From Oscillospiraceae bacterium (GTDB taxonomy: Bacteria > Bacillota > Clostridia > Oscillospirales > CAG-272): a stretch of DNA of 34,808 nucleotides. The stretch lies in NCBI GenBank assembly GCA_015064245.1, contig SVSQ01000014.1, forward strand, positions 1-34,808. Direction: 5' to 3'. The first letter of the stretch is position 1; each line of letters opens with the position of its first letter. Shown here one piece after another: positions 7,749 to 15,535 of the stretch. The notes below the pieces were generated by a model. That model was not told the DNA's origin. It searched no databases and saw only the letters and a list, made by a program, of their open reading frames with translations. The translations under genes were made by a program, and so were the position numbers.

Positions 7749-8678
7749 ATGGTTTATAACACTATTCTGGAAGCGATGGGAAACACACCGCTCATCAGAC
7801 TTCAGCACATGGCAGATCCGGAAGGGGCAGAAATACTGGTCAAATTCGAAGGTCTGAACGTCGGCGGCTCGATCAAGACCCGTACAGCCTTCAATATGAT
7901 ACTCGACGCAGAGGAAAAAGGACTCATAAACAGCGATACGGTCATCGTTGAGCCAACCAGCGGAAACCAGGGGATAGGTCTGGCGCTGGTCGGCGCGGTC
8001 AGAGGCTATAAGGTCAAAATTATCATGCCGGACTCGGTGAGCGAGGAAAGACGTAAGCTGGTGCGTCACTACGGCGCGGAGGTCATACTCGTCCACGACG
8101 ACGGAAATATCGGGCTCTGTATAGAGGAATGTCTCAATCTCGCTCTCAGAATGAAGGCGGAGGATCCGAAGGTCTTCGTTCCTCAGCAGTTTGAAAATCC
8201 GGCGAACCCCGAGATCCAAAGAAAACGTACGGGCAAGGAGATACTGGAGCAGGTAAACGGCCCTATCCACGGCTTCTGCTCGGGTATAGGAACGGGCGGA
8301 ACCATTACGGGTATAGGCGAGACACTCAAAGCATCTAACCCCGAAATGACGATATGGGCTGTCGAGCCGGAAAACGCGGCGATTTTGTCGGGCGGAGCTA
8401 TCGGAACTCACGTCCAGATGGGCATCGGCGACGGAGTCATTCCCGCGATACTTAATCAGAATATTTACGACGGTGTGTGCATAGTCAAGGACGAAGAGGC
8501 TCTGCAGACCTCGAAGGACCTCGCCCGCAAGGAGGGCATCATGTGCGGTATCAGCAGCGGAACGAACGTTGCCGCCGCGCTCCGTCTGGCGAAGAAGCTG
8601 GGCAAGGGCAAGACGGTGGTGACCGTGCTTCCCGACACGGCGGAAAGATATTTTTCAACTCCGCTTTTCGACGACTGA
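7749..8678 (+). CDS. cysK: Cysteine synthase (O-acetylserine sulfhydrylase)
   Basis: This 309-residue fold-type II PLP enzyme converts O-acetylserine and sulfide to cysteine. The Schiff-base lysine is K43 in GGSIKTRTA. The substrate loop PTSGNQGIG is near 70-77, and the phosphate-binding loop GIGTGGTITGIG is near 180. The C-terminal SSGTNVAAAL is the conserved serine that contacts the pyridine nitrogen. Two positions differ from the textbook enzyme: KTR replaces KDR, and SGNQ replaces SGNT. I believe this variant is common in clostridial cysteine synthases, but a search is needed to confirm it. The serine acetyltransferase that supplies its substrate is at 27.9 kb. Cystathionine beta-synthase is a less likely alternative. 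Confidence 0.9.
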   Translation: MVYNTILEAMGNTPLIRLQHMADPEGAEILVKFEGLNVGGSIKTRTAFNMILDAEEKGLINSDTVIVEPTSGNQGIGLALVGAVRGYKVKIIMPDSVSEERRKLVRHYGAEVILVHDDGNIGLCIEECLNLALRMKAEDPKVFVPQQFENPANPEIQRKRTGKEILEQVNGPIHGFCSGIGTGGTITGIGETLKASNPEMTIWAVEPENAAILSGGAIGTHVQMGIGDGVIPAILNQNIYDGVCIVKDEEALQTSKDLARKEGIMCGISSGTNVAAALRLAKKLGKGKTVVTVLPDTAERYFSTPLFDD

Positions 8679-8723
8679 GGATTGAAGGCTTCAGGCGAGG
8701 CGTAAGAAAGGACAGGTCATAAA

Positions 8724-9347
8724 ATGCTGAACGTGCAGGCTTTTGATCAGGGGCTTTTGGGATCGAATACTTTTTTGGTCTGGGACGACGCGTCTCTTGA
8801 AGGACTGATCGTGGATTGCGGAAACCGTCCCGAAGCGGTAAAGACCTTTGCGTCCTGCAAGGGTATCAGAGTCAGATATATAGTTCTCACCCACGGTCAT
8901 TACGACCACGCTGAGTACGCTGAAATCTACAAATCGGCGTTTGCGGGTGCGATGCTCGTCTGTCACAGATCGGAAAAGCCGGTGCTTGCGGACCCTCAGG
9001 CGAACGTTTCCGAGCTTTTTGGAACGGAAAACGTCTACCCTTACCCCGATATAGAGCTTGAAGAGGGCGACTCTCTCGCTTTGGGCGAAACGGAGCTGAC
9101 CTGCATCCACACTCCTGGTCACACCCCCGGAAGCATCTGTCTGTACTGCGAGAGTGAGAAGACCATGTTCACGGGTGACACGCTTTTCAATATGGGCTAC
9201 GGCAGGACGGACTTCAAACACGGCGACGAAAGGGCGCTGATCGCGTCGCTTCTGCGGCTTCTGAAGATGGAGCCCGAGACGGTGTTCTATTCGGGACACG
9301 GCGGCAGCTCGACCGTCGGCGCGCAAAAGACGTTTTACGGTGTGTAA
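8724..9347 (+). CDS. Metallo-beta-lactamase-fold hydrolase (glyoxalase II-like)
   Basis: This 207-residue protein has the metal-site order of the MBL superfamily: THGHYDHAEY, then HTPGHTPGS, then FTGDTLF, and finally YSGHGG near the C-terminus. Size and spacing match the short YcbL-like glyoxalase II branch, which hydrolyses thioesters; the true substrate is unknown. The start follows GAAAGGAC. The gene begins 45 bases after cysK and is followed by a strong terminator, so it probably shares the cysK transcript. Confidence 0.88.
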   Translation: MLNVQAFDQGLLGSNTFLVWDDASLEGLIVDCGNRPEAVKTFASCKGIRVRYIVLTHGHYDHAEYAEIYKSAFAGAMLVCHRSEKPVLADPQANVSELFGTENVYPYPDIELEEGDSLALGETELTCIHTPGHTPGSICLYCESEKTMFTGDTLFNMGYGRTDFKHGDERALIASLLRLLKMEPETVFYSGHGGSSTVGAQKTFYGV

Positions 9348-9362
9348 TCGATATGGAAAATT

Positions 9363-9390
9363 AAAAGGACGAGATTTTCTCGTCCTTTTT
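9363..9390. terminator. Bidirectional terminator between the hydrolase and glk
   Basis: AAAAGGACGAGA pairs perfectly with TCTCGTCCTTTT around a 3-base loop, with T-runs on both strands. It sits between two convergent genes and can end both transcripts. Confidence 0.9.
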
Positions 9391-9416
9391 ACGTTGCTTT
9401 GTTATGTGTTTACCGA

Positions 9417-10370
9417 TCACATATCGATGAGAGCAGCCGCGCCGACGATGCCTGCGTCGTTGCCGAGGACTGCGCTTCTGATCTGAGTGGTGGTGTCGGA
9501 GCTTCTGGAGTAGACTTCCTTGCCTACCATCTCACGGAGAGGAGCAAGAAGATTTTCCTTTTCGTTTGCAACACCGCCGCCGAAGCATACTACGGAAGGC
9601 TGGAATATGTTGATGATGTTGGCAGTACCGGTAGCAAGGTAAGCCATGTAAACGTCAACGACCTCTTTAGCCGCCTTGTCGCCCTTTCTCATGCAGTCGA
9701 AGGCTGTGCGGCCGTTGACCTTGTCAAGATCGCCGCCAACGTAGTCCCACATAGCTGTGTCCTTGCACTCGTTCATCTTCTCCTTAGTCATACGGATGAG
9801 GGCGGTAGCGGAGCTGTACGCTTCCCAGCAGCCCTTTCTTCCGCAGGAGCACTGAACTCCGTCGTGAACTATAACGATATGACCAAGCTCACCTGCCGCG
9901 TAGTTGAAGCCCGTGTAGAGCTTGCCGTCGATGATGATACCGCCGCCAACGCCCGTACCGAGAGTCAGCATAACGAAATCCTTATAGCCCTTGCCCGCGC
10001 CTGCAACTGCCTCGCCGTATGCTGCGGCGTTTGCGTCGTTTGCGATGAGGACTGTTTCAACGGGGAAGAACTCCTTAAGCTTATCAGCGATGGGATAGTT
10101 GAGGAAGGGAAGGTTGTTGGCGTAGATAACTACTCCGTGATCGCAGTCTGCCATGCCGGGGGTTGCGATACCGACGCTCTTTACGTCGGAAATGGAGATG
10201 CCCTGCTCGTCGCAAAGCTGCTTGCACACCTTTGCCATATCCTTTGTGATCTCGTCTGCGGGACGGGACGCCTTCGTTTCAACGGATGTTTTTCTGATGA
10301 TGTTGTAGTTCTCGTCAACGAGTCCTGCGGCGATATTAGTACCGCCTAAGTCAATACCGATATTATACAT
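9417..10370 (-). CDS. glk: ROK-family glucokinase
   Basis: This 317-residue sugar kinase of the ROK family probably phosphorylates glucose. The N-terminal phosphate loop reads IGIDLGGTNIAAGLV. The catalytic aspartate lies in IANDANAAAYGE, followed by TLGTGVGGGI. The ROK zinc site is visible as GHIVIVHDG followed by CSCGRKGCWEAYSS. The start has AGGAGA at ideal spacing. An N-acetylglucosamine or other hexose kinase cannot be excluded, although the length and motifs suit GlcK. The gene is monocistronic between the terminator at 9.37 kb and an extended -10 promoter. Confidence 0.88.
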   Translation of the reverse strand: MYNIGIDLGGTNIAAGLVDENYNIIRKTSVETKASRPADEITKDMAKVCKQLCDEQGISISDVKSVGIATPGMADCDHGVVIYANNLPFLNYPIADKLKEFFPVETVLIANDANAAAYGEAVAGAGKGYKDFVMLTLGTGVGGGIIIDGKLYTGFNYAAGELGHIVIVHDGVQCSCGRKGCWEAYSSATALIRMTKEKMNECKDTAMWDYVGGDLDKVNGRTAFDCMRKGDKAAKEVVDVYMAYLATGTANIINIFQPSVVCFGGGVANEKENLLAPLREMVGKEVYSRSSDTTTQIRSAVLGNDAGIVGAAALIDM

Positions 10371-10413
10371 AGTTTTTTCTCCTATTTTTTATTTTTAGAG
10401 ATGTATTAAATTA

Positions 10414-10422
10414 ATTGTATCA
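10414..10422 (-). promoter_or_regulatory. Extended -10 promoter of glk
   Basis: On the minus strand TGATACAAT is an extended -10 with no clear -35. A short palindrome (ACAATTGT) lies directly upstream and could be an operator, but this is weak. Confidence 0.45.
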
Positions 10423-10496
10423 CACAATTGTTAAGAAATATACATAATTTCTGAATTTATGTTAGTTTTGATGGATTTGTTTTCTTATTAAAAAAT

Positions 10497-10702
10497 GGCT
10501 ATGTCACATTAAATGGATGATTTTTGGCAAGATCCCGATGCTGCGCATCGCACTTCGTGTTCGACTTCGCGCCGCCGATGTCATTCTGAGCGACGCGTTA
10601 GCGGAGTCGAACTACGTAGTAGCGCCATAGGCGGAATCTCGGCGGCGCTTCGCTCAGGATGACCATTCTCTCTAATTTTCAGTTATATAGTGTGACATAG
10701 CC
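10497..10702. mobile_element. Miniature inverted-repeat element 1 (206 bp) with 8-bp target duplication
   Basis: The ends are perfect 12-bp inverted repeats, GGCTATGTCACA and TGTGACATAGCC, with weaker similarity continuing inward. The left end continues TTAAAT and the right end (read inward) CTATAT, so the two ends are distinguishable. The flanks carry TAAAAAAT on both sides (10489-10496 and 10703-10710), an 8-bp direct repeat expected of insertion. There is no coding capacity. The core is itself palindromic (TCATTCTGAGCGA near the left, TCGCTCAGGATGA near the right; CGCCGCCGAT against CTCGGCGGCG). It lies between the helicase-loader stop codon and the glk promoter. Confidence 0.75.
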
Positions 10703-10724
10703 TAAAAAATTAAAGTGTCTCCTA

Positions 10725-11699
10725 TCACTTACGTAATTTTTGTGCGCGAATATCACTTCCGGTGAATGGGAAAACAGTAAATTCTCCGCCAAGGCGAGAT
10801 GCTATGCGGTCTGTATATCTGTTTTTTATTTCTTCGCGTACGAGATTGGTATTTATTATGATAGGTCGAGCGTTGTTTGAGCGGGTGTTGATAAGATTGT
10901 AGAAGCAGGCGACGCTGAACTGATTGGTTTCTTCTGTTCCGAAATCGTCGATTATCAGCAGATCGCAGTCGAAATACCGCGAGCTGCCGCCGGACTTATC
11001 AACGTTACCGTAGCTGTGAAAACGCTCGTTACTGAAGGTGGAGATGAGATTCTGAGCCGTTTCATAGACGACGTCGTATCCGCGCTCGATGACCGACGCG
11101 GCAATAGCTGTGGAGAGATGCGTCTTTCCGAGCCCCGTTTTGCCCATGAACAGCAGTGACCCGCTGTTCTTACCGAAGGTCTCGGCGTAATTGCGGCAGC
11201 AATCAAGGATATGTTCCATCGTCAGACGGTCGTTTCCCTGATAATAGTCAAGGCTGAAATTATCAAAGCGCTGTTTGCCGAGGAGCGATCCGAGTCCCGA
11301 GGACTTGTATCCCAGCATGATCAGCTCTTTACGCATACATTCGCACATTTTGAACTCGGTGTAACCCGTATCCTTGCATTTTTCGCAGAAATAGTGGGGC
11401 GCGGTGTAGTTTGCGGGGTGACCGAGAGCCGCAAGCAGCTCCGCTCTGGCTCTTTCAAGCTCCTCGCTCTCCGCTTGAAGCTCGGCGATACGTCTTTGCG
11501 TCGCTTCCTTGTCCTTCAGGTCTGCGAAGGCGAGCATGATCTTTTCTCCTATTTTGGGGAATTCCGCGTCGATATCCTTCAGCTCAGGGCAAAGCTTGTA
11601 GACCTCTATCAGTCTTGCGGTAGCCTCGGCTTCCGCTTTGAGCTTGCGCTCTCCGATAATGCCCTTCGCTACGGCTATGTTTTCAGTGCTGAAACTCAT
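10725..11699 (-). CDS. DnaI/DnaC-like replicative helicase loader (AAA+ ATPase)
   Basis: This 324-residue protein resembles DnaC/DnaI loaders, which place the replicative helicase on DNA. The N-terminal about 100 residues are helical. A zinc-binding cluster CEKCKDTGY...MCECM follows, as in DnaI. The AAA+ domain has Walker A GKTGLGKTHLS, Walker B LLIIDDFGTEE, a sensor-1 IIINTN and an arginine-rich end (DRIASRLGG). IstB of insertion sequences shares this domain, but the zinc region and the adjacent dnaD-domain gene favour a replication role. It lies 29 bases downstream of the DnaD-like gene in the same operon. Confidence 0.85.
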   Translation of the reverse strand: MSFSTENIAVAKGIIGERKLKAEAEATARLIEVYKLCPELKDIDAEFPKIGEKIMLAFADLKDKEATQRRIAELQAESEELERARAELLAALGHPANYTAPHYFCEKCKDTGYTEFKMCECMRKELIMLGYKSSGLGSLLGKQRFDNFSLDYYQGNDRLTMEHILDCCRNYAETFGKNSGSLLFMGKTGLGKTHLSTAIAASVIERGYDVVYETAQNLISTFSNERFHSYGNVDKSGGSSRYFDCDLLIIDDFGTEETNQFSVACFYNLINTRSNNARPIIINTNLVREEIKNRYTDRIASRLGGEFTVFPFTGSDIRAQKLRK

Positions 11700-11728
11700 A
11701 GAGAAAAACTTCCTTTCTCGTTTGATTT

Positions 11729-12802
11729 TTACTTTTTATCGCCCATTTTTTTGTAACTGCGTTGGATTGCGAGATCAAAAAGCTCATCTATGTCAAAGCT
11801 GCTGCTCTGTTCATTTGAGCTTTTCTTGTTGCTTTTGAACTCATTTACGCGAGCCTGAGCGTCTTCGACGGTCTTTACGCCTGCGGCGAACCAATTCTCA
11901 AGGATCTTACCCGCGTAATCGAAATTGAACGAGCCCTTGGCGTCAACGGTTATCTCGTAAGCGAGACGGACGACGTCCTCGCCGTAGCCGAAATCCTTCA
12001 CCCAACGCTTGATCATACCGTTTTCCTTCTTGGTGTAAGCGCGGGTGCCTATACCCAGCCAGGAGCGAAGCTTGCCCGCAAGCCCGTCGTAAAGCTCCAT
12101 GTCCTTGAGGTAGCTTTCGAGCTGAGCGGGAGTCTCGATGCCGCTATTGACCAGATCAACGGCGGCGCGCTCTATGTAACGGACGTTACAGCCCGGCTTT
12201 TTGCCTGTGTAATACGCGCAGAGCGTTATTACGAACTCGGCGTCAAGTCCGAGCCAGTCGCAGAGCCCGACCATGGTATTGATCTCGTTGGGGTTCAGAA
12301 TGTGGCCGATGAACTGCTGACAGACGTCGATCATATTTCTCAGCTTGCCCCCGTCCTTTTCGAGAAGCTCCGAGATCTGAATACCGCTGTATTTCGGCAG
12401 ATCGTTTGAAAGCAGCTTTTTGTCCTTCTTTTCGATTTCTGCAGATTTTGCAGTTTCCGCAGCTTTCGCAGCTTTCACAGCTTTCGCAGGCTTTGCTTCG
12501 GTTTCATCCGCCGCGGGTTCGAATGACGGCTGTTGCGGCGCGTCATTTGCGACCGTGTCGGCGATGGAGATAACTCCCGCTCCGCGCCAGAAGGCGAGAG
12601 AGCTTTCGCAGACGTCCTCGGAAAGTCCCGTCAGCGCCGAAACAGCGCCTGCGGTCTTTTCGTTTCCGTCGGGAAGTGAGAGGAGCGCGGTAAGCGCGCG
12701 GACGTCCGTAAGAGTCGCTTGACCGCCAACTATCTTTTCGGCGGCAGAGGCGGGAAGGACGGTGACGGCGCTTCCGAAATTTATTAAATAAACGTTTTTC
12801 AT
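11729..12802 (-). CDS. DnaD-domain replication protein
   Basis: This is a roughly 357-residue protein with tandem DnaD-like helical domains (about residues 130-330 of the track ORF), a family that acts in helicase loading and primosome assembly in Firmicutes. The second copy contains the family's YxxxILxxW signature (DYAGKILENW), which is involved in DNA binding. An Ala/Lys-rich linker (AKAVKAAKAAETAKSA) joins a divergent N-terminal domain to the DnaD region. The track uses a TTG 11 codons upstream that overlaps the preceding gene. I prefer the ATG at MKNVYLINFG, though no strong ribosome site precedes it, so translational coupling to the rex-like gene is likely. The gene is followed by the loader gene. 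Confidence 0.85.
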   Translation of the reverse strand: MKNVYLINFGSAVTVLPASAAEKIVGGQATLTDVRALTALLSLPDGNEKTAGAVSALTGLSEDVCESSLAFWRGAGVISIADTVANDAPQQPSFEPAADETEAKPAKAVKAAKAAETAKSAEIEKKDKKLLSNDLPKYSGIQISELLEKDGGKLRNMIDVCQQFIGHILNPNEINTMVGLCDWLGLDAEFVITLCAYYTGKKPGCNVRYIERAAVDLVNSGIETPAQLESYLKDMELYDGLAGKLRSWLGIGTRAYTKKENGMIKRWVKDFGYGEDVVRLAYEITVDAKGSFNFDYAGKILENWFAAGVKTVEDAQARVNEFKSNKKSSNEQSSSFDIDELFDLAIQRSYKKMGDKK

Positions 12803-12818
12803 ATCAGTTAAATAGGTT

Positions 12819-13448
12819 TCACTTACCGGCTTCAAGACAGAGCATCATGATATGATCCGATAAATGGAAGTTTTTGACCTTGATCTTGTTGTTTTGAAGA
12901 GTTGCGTCGGTGAAATTCCATATCTCAGCCGCGGCTTCGGAGTCCTGCGCCTCGGTTAAGGATAGGATCTTTTCGGCGGTCTTTTCGGCGTTTTCGGCGT
13001 TACCCGCGATCATAACGATGTTGGGGCGGGAAAGGGTGAAAAAGTCGTCCAAAGCCTCAAATGGCAACGCGTCGGGCGAAGGGGCGCACCCCATGTCCGC
13101 GAACACTGCCAGCAGCTTGACTCCGCGCTTTGCGAATACCGGAGTCTCAGCCACGGCGCGTGCTATATGGCTCTCGCCGATCATTATGGCGGAGAACTTA
13201 TCCGAGAGCTGGAGTATCTCGCCGATAGTCTTGTATAAGGTGGGAATGCCGTATCCGTAGCTCCGCTGTCCCTGACAGCCGATAGCGCTTATGTCGGCGC
13301 GTACCTGTGATGGTGTGATGCCCATGGCAGACGCCAGCTCCTCTGAGCTTATACGTGAACGGTCTTTTCCGTAGAAGTCTATAAGCGTTCTGAAATACGC
13401 CGGTAAACGGCGTATGAGAGCGGGAGAATAGCGGTTTTGGAGTTTCAT
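12819..13448 (-). CDS. Rex-like regulator with degenerate NAD-binding loop
   Basis: This 209-residue protein follows Rex, the NADH/NAD+-sensing repressor, in size and order. The N-terminal winged helix contains RRLPAYFRTL, ISSEELASAMG, PSQVRADIS and QRSYGYGIPTLY. A Rossmann region and a C-terminal swapped helix (IWNFTDATL...VKNFHLSDHI) follow. The nucleotide-binding loop, normally GxGNLGxAL, reads IGESHIARAV and lacks two of the glycines. It may therefore be a Rex paralogue that no longer senses NADH normally. AAGGAAA precedes the ATG. It is the first gene of an operon with the DnaD-like and loader genes. I leave the symbol empty because of the divergence. Confidence 0.8.
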   Translation of the reverse strand: MKLQNRYSPALIRRLPAYFRTLIDFYGKDRSRISSEELASAMGITPSQVRADISAIGCQGQRSYGYGIPTLYKTIGEILQLSDKFSAIMIGESHIARAVAETPVFAKRGVKLLAVFADMGCAPSPDALPFEALDDFFTLSRPNIVMIAGNAENAEKTAEKILSLTEAQDSEAAAEIWNFTDATLQNNKIKVKNFHLSDHIMMLCLEAGK

Positions 13449-13636
13449 ATGATTAGTTTCCTTGCGGAGTGTAGTTTGGTTGATTTCTTATTTTTGCATA
13501 AGATGGTTATTAGTGTAAATTTTGATATTTTTCTTGAATTATTCTTTTCGCTCTGTCACACTATATGGATGATAATTTCAAATTTTGATTTGTAGGTGTG
13601 TTTGCAAACTTTTTTATACAAATCTCATTAATGTTT

Positions 13637-13663
13637 GTAGGGACCGGCGTCCTCGACGGTCCG
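13637..13663 (+). repeat. REP-like unit, family 1
   Basis: GTAG is followed by an imperfect palindrome (GGACCG...CGGTCC), 27 bp in all. The same 27 bp occurs inverted at 13727-13753 and inside the transposase gene at 21595-21621. It forms the left half of a long inverted pair inside miniature element 2. Confidence 0.75.
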
Positions 13664-13726
13664 CAAAATCCACAAAGCACACCCGTCTTTAGCAAATAAT
13701 TTGTTTCTCTGCAGGCAGATGCCTGC

Positions 13727-13753
13727 CGGACCGTCGAGGACGCCGGTCCCTAC
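13727..13753 (-). repeat. REP-like unit, family 1 (inverted partner)
   Basis: This is an exact reverse complement of the unit at 13637-13663, about 63 bp away, so the two can form a perfect stem in single-stranded DNA or RNA. The pair has a BIME-like arrangement. Confidence 0.75.
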
Positions 13754-13849
13754 ATTTATAAGAGGAAATTCACGCATAAACTCCAATTTATCAATTATTT
13801 AATGTGACATAGCCATTCTTTTTATGTAGTTGTTCATTTCTTTCCTCTT

Positions 13850-14080
13850 TCTTTCCGAAGAAAGAAGAAATGAAAAGATGCATTCTTCGAATGCTCAAAG
13901 AAAGAAGAAAGAAACGGGTGCGGCAGGCGAGCGCCTGCAGGCAAATAAGGGAATATTCTGCGTAAGCAGGATATTCGGGGTGACACACACCTATGTTCGC
14001 ACAAATTAAACAGTGTCACCTAAAACCCACTCGCGTAACGCACTCCGTGCGCTCGGGGTTTGGGATGGTTTAAATCTGAG
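13850..14080. repeat. Mosaic repeat block between element 2 and the isocitrate dehydrogenase gene
   Basis: There is no gene here. The block contains pyrimidine/purine hairpins (TTTCTTCCGAAGAAA, CATTCTTCGAATG) and the shared tract GAAAGAAGAAAGAAACGGGTG that also occurs at the start of the window. It also holds one arm of the 85-bp inverted pair (13921-14005) and a GGTGACAC/GTGTCACC hairpin (13979-14020). A hairpin at about 14026-14067 has AAACCC/GGGTTT outer arms and an inner stem around GCACTCCGTGC. The last is a sequence-diverged relative of the hairpin near 53-100. Confidence 0.65.
13921..14005 (+). repeat. 85-bp dispersed repeat, copy 1
   Basis: This differs from the reverse complement of 29146-29230 at only about three or four positions. 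It contains the palindrome GCAGGCGAGCGCCTGC and a hairpin GAATATTCTGC...GCAGGATATTC. Confidence 0.85.
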
Positions 14081-14099
14081 TATGTTCGCACAATGTCCA

Positions 14100-15269
14100 T
14101 CAGAGAGACTCGATTGTACTCATAACGTAGTCGGAGAACTCCTCGCAGGTGCAGCCTGTGTCACGTCCTGTGATAGTGAGCTTCTTCTCGGTGAACATAC
14201 AGATGTCAAGCGCCTTTTCGAGAGCGTCTGCGCGATCCTGATAACCGATGTGAGAAAGAAGCATAACGGCAGCGCGGAGCATGGAGCAGGGATCTGCGTA
14301 CTTGCCTCTGCCCTCAGCGATCATACGGGGAGCAGAGCCGTGAATAGCCTCGAACATAGCGTAACGGTGACCGATGTTAGCAGAGCCTGCAGTACCAACG
14401 CCGCCCTGGAACTCAGCCGCCTCGTCGGTGATGATGTCGCCGTAAAGGTTGGGCAGAACGAACACCTTGAAGGAGGTGCGGCGCTTGGGGTCGATGAGCT
14501 TAGCGGTGGTGATGTCGATGAACCAGTCGTCGGTCTCGATCTCGGGGTAGTTTGCGCCGACCTTCTGGCAAAGATCGAGGAACTTACCGTCCGTAGCCTT
14601 GATGATGTTAGCCTTGGTGATGATGGAGACCTTGCCCTTCTTGTTCTTTCTTGCGTACTCGTAAGCCGCCTTTGCGATACGCTCGGTACCCTCGGTGGTG
14701 GTTACGCAGAAGTCAACGGAAAGCTCGTCCGTGACCGCAACGCCCTGAGATCCGACAGCGTAGCTTCCCTCGGTGTTCTCACGGAAGAATGTCCAGTCGA
14801 TGCCTTCCTCGGGAACGCGTACGGGACGTACGTTTGCGAAAAGGTCAAGAGCCTTACGCATAGCGACGTTCGCGCTCTCAATGTTCGGCCACGGATCGCC
14901 CTTCTTAGGCGTGGTGGTGGGACCCTTCAGAATAACGTGGCAAGCCTTGAGCTCTTCCATAACGTCGTCGGGAATAGCCTGCATGTGAGCAACGCGGTTC
15001 TCGATTGTGAGTCCGTCGATGACCTTGAACTCTACCTTACCTGCGGCAACCTCTTCCTTGAGCATATATTCGAGTACTCTCTGAGCGGAGCTTGTGATGA
15101 CGGGACCGATACCGTCGCCGCCGCAAACGCCGATGATTATTTTGTCAAGCTTGGAATAATCAAGGTCTTCCTTGTTTTCCGTGATCTTTTCGTTTCTTGC
15201 AAGCTGGGCGCGAAGTACAGCTTCGAATTTCTCCTTTGCAAGCGCGATTTCTGCTTCGTAGTTTTTCAT
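14100..15269 (-). CDS. icd: Isocitrate dehydrogenase (isocitrate/isopropylmalate dehydrogenase family)
   Basis: This roughly 389-residue beta-decarboxylating dehydrogenase converts isocitrate to 2-oxoglutarate, probably to supply glutamate in an anaerobe. Visible are the N-terminal GGDGIGPVI, the substrate loop reading ESANVAMRKALDLFANVRP, the FRENTEGSYAVG segment, the metal-binding LPNLYGDIITDEAAEFQGG and the coenzyme loop FEAIHGSAPRMI. The serine in the ESANVAMRK loop is the usual mark of isocitrate rather than isopropylmalate specificity. The track begins 23 codons earlier. I chose the ATG (MKNYEAE) that follows AGGAGA at ideal spacing. No leu or other TCA genes flank it. NAD versus NADP use cannot be settled by eye. 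Confidence 0.88.
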   Translation of the reverse strand: MKNYEAEIALAKEKFEAVLRAQLARNEKITENKEDLDYSKLDKIIIGVCGGDGIGPVITSSAQRVLEYMLKEEVAAGKVEFKVIDGLTIENRVAHMQAIPDDVMEELKACHVILKGPTTTPKKGDPWPNIESANVAMRKALDLFANVRPVRVPEEGIDWTFFRENTEGSYAVGSQGVAVTDELSVDFCVTTTEGTERIAKAAYEYARKNKKGKVSIITKANIIKATDGKFLDLCQKVGANYPEIETDDWFIDITTAKLIDPKRRTSFKVFVLPNLYGDIITDEAAEFQGGVGTAGSANIGHRYAMFEAIHGSAPRMIAEGRGKYADPCSMLRAAVMLLSHIGYQDRADALEKALDICMFTEKKLTITGRDTGCTCEEFSDYVMSTIESL

Positions 15270-15327
15270 TTTTTGTTCTCCTGTATGTGAATATATATTT
15301 TTTTCAATTTGATTTTTCGTTATGTCA

Positions 15328-15352
15328 CGGGCGACCAATGGTCGTCACTATG
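15328..15352 (-). repeat. REP-like unit, family 2 (GGTCGCCC type, degenerate head)
   Basis: Palindromic core GACGACCATTGGTCGCCCG on the minus strand. The GTAG head is degenerate (ATAG). The same core occurs intact at 18945-18968. It sits upstream of the isocitrate dehydrogenase gene. Confidence 0.6.
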
Positions 15353-15420
15353 GTGCTAAAAGGGTGTTTTGTGTGGGGGGGAACACGGGTTGTATAATAT
15401 TTGTTGTAGATTTGGGAACA

Positions 15421-15446
15421 CGGGGCGTCGAGGCGCCGCCCCCTAC
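15421..15446 (-). repeat. REP-like unit, family 3
   Basis: On the minus strand GTAG heads an imperfect palindrome GGGGCG...CGCCCC. It is single rather than paired. The head has the same orientation logic as the other families. Confidence 0.6.
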
Positions 15447-15472
15447 CAAGTTTGAGAAAAATTCTTCGTTAT

Positions 15473-15535
15473 TGGTAGGAAATGTACGCTCTTGCTTGAA
15501 ATGGGGAGCACGGACTTTTTTCGAAGGCAGGCGAG
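15473..15535 (-). repeat. Fragment of the mosaic multi-hairpin repeat (copy G)
   Basis: On the minus strand the piece TTCGAAAAAAGTCCGTGC...AAGAGCGTACATTTCCTACC matches the third hairpin and the tail of copies C and D. It is joined directly to the GCAGGCGAGCGCCTGC palindrome seen in the 85-bp repeat, so repeat modules recombine. Confidence 0.65.

Larger units (their letters stand above)
13549..13814. mobile_element. Miniature inverted-repeat element 2 (266 bp) with 8-bp target duplication
   Basis: The right end TGTGACATAGCC is identical to element 1. The left end CGCTCTGTCACA differs at two of 12 positions. ATTCTTTT occurs exactly at both outer borders (13541-13548 and 13815-13822), an 8-bp target duplication. 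Here the CTATAT-type end is on the left and the TTAAAT-type end on the right, so the element is inverted relative to element 1. The core is unrelated to that of element 1: it carries a head-to-head pair of REP-like units and a small GCAGGCA/TGCCTGC palindrome. It lies just upstream of the rex-like gene and has no ORF of its own. Confidence 0.8.

Noticed and set aside
10725-11699. IstB transposition ATPase
   Set aside because: The AAA+ domain is shared, but the N-terminal zinc cluster, the neighbouring DnaD-domain gene and the absence of an IstA gene favour a helicase loader.
14013-15290. 425-residue plus-strand ORF opposite isocitrate dehydrogenase
   Set aside because: It is longer than the real gene but is a shadow; the minus-strand protein matches a known enzyme throughout.
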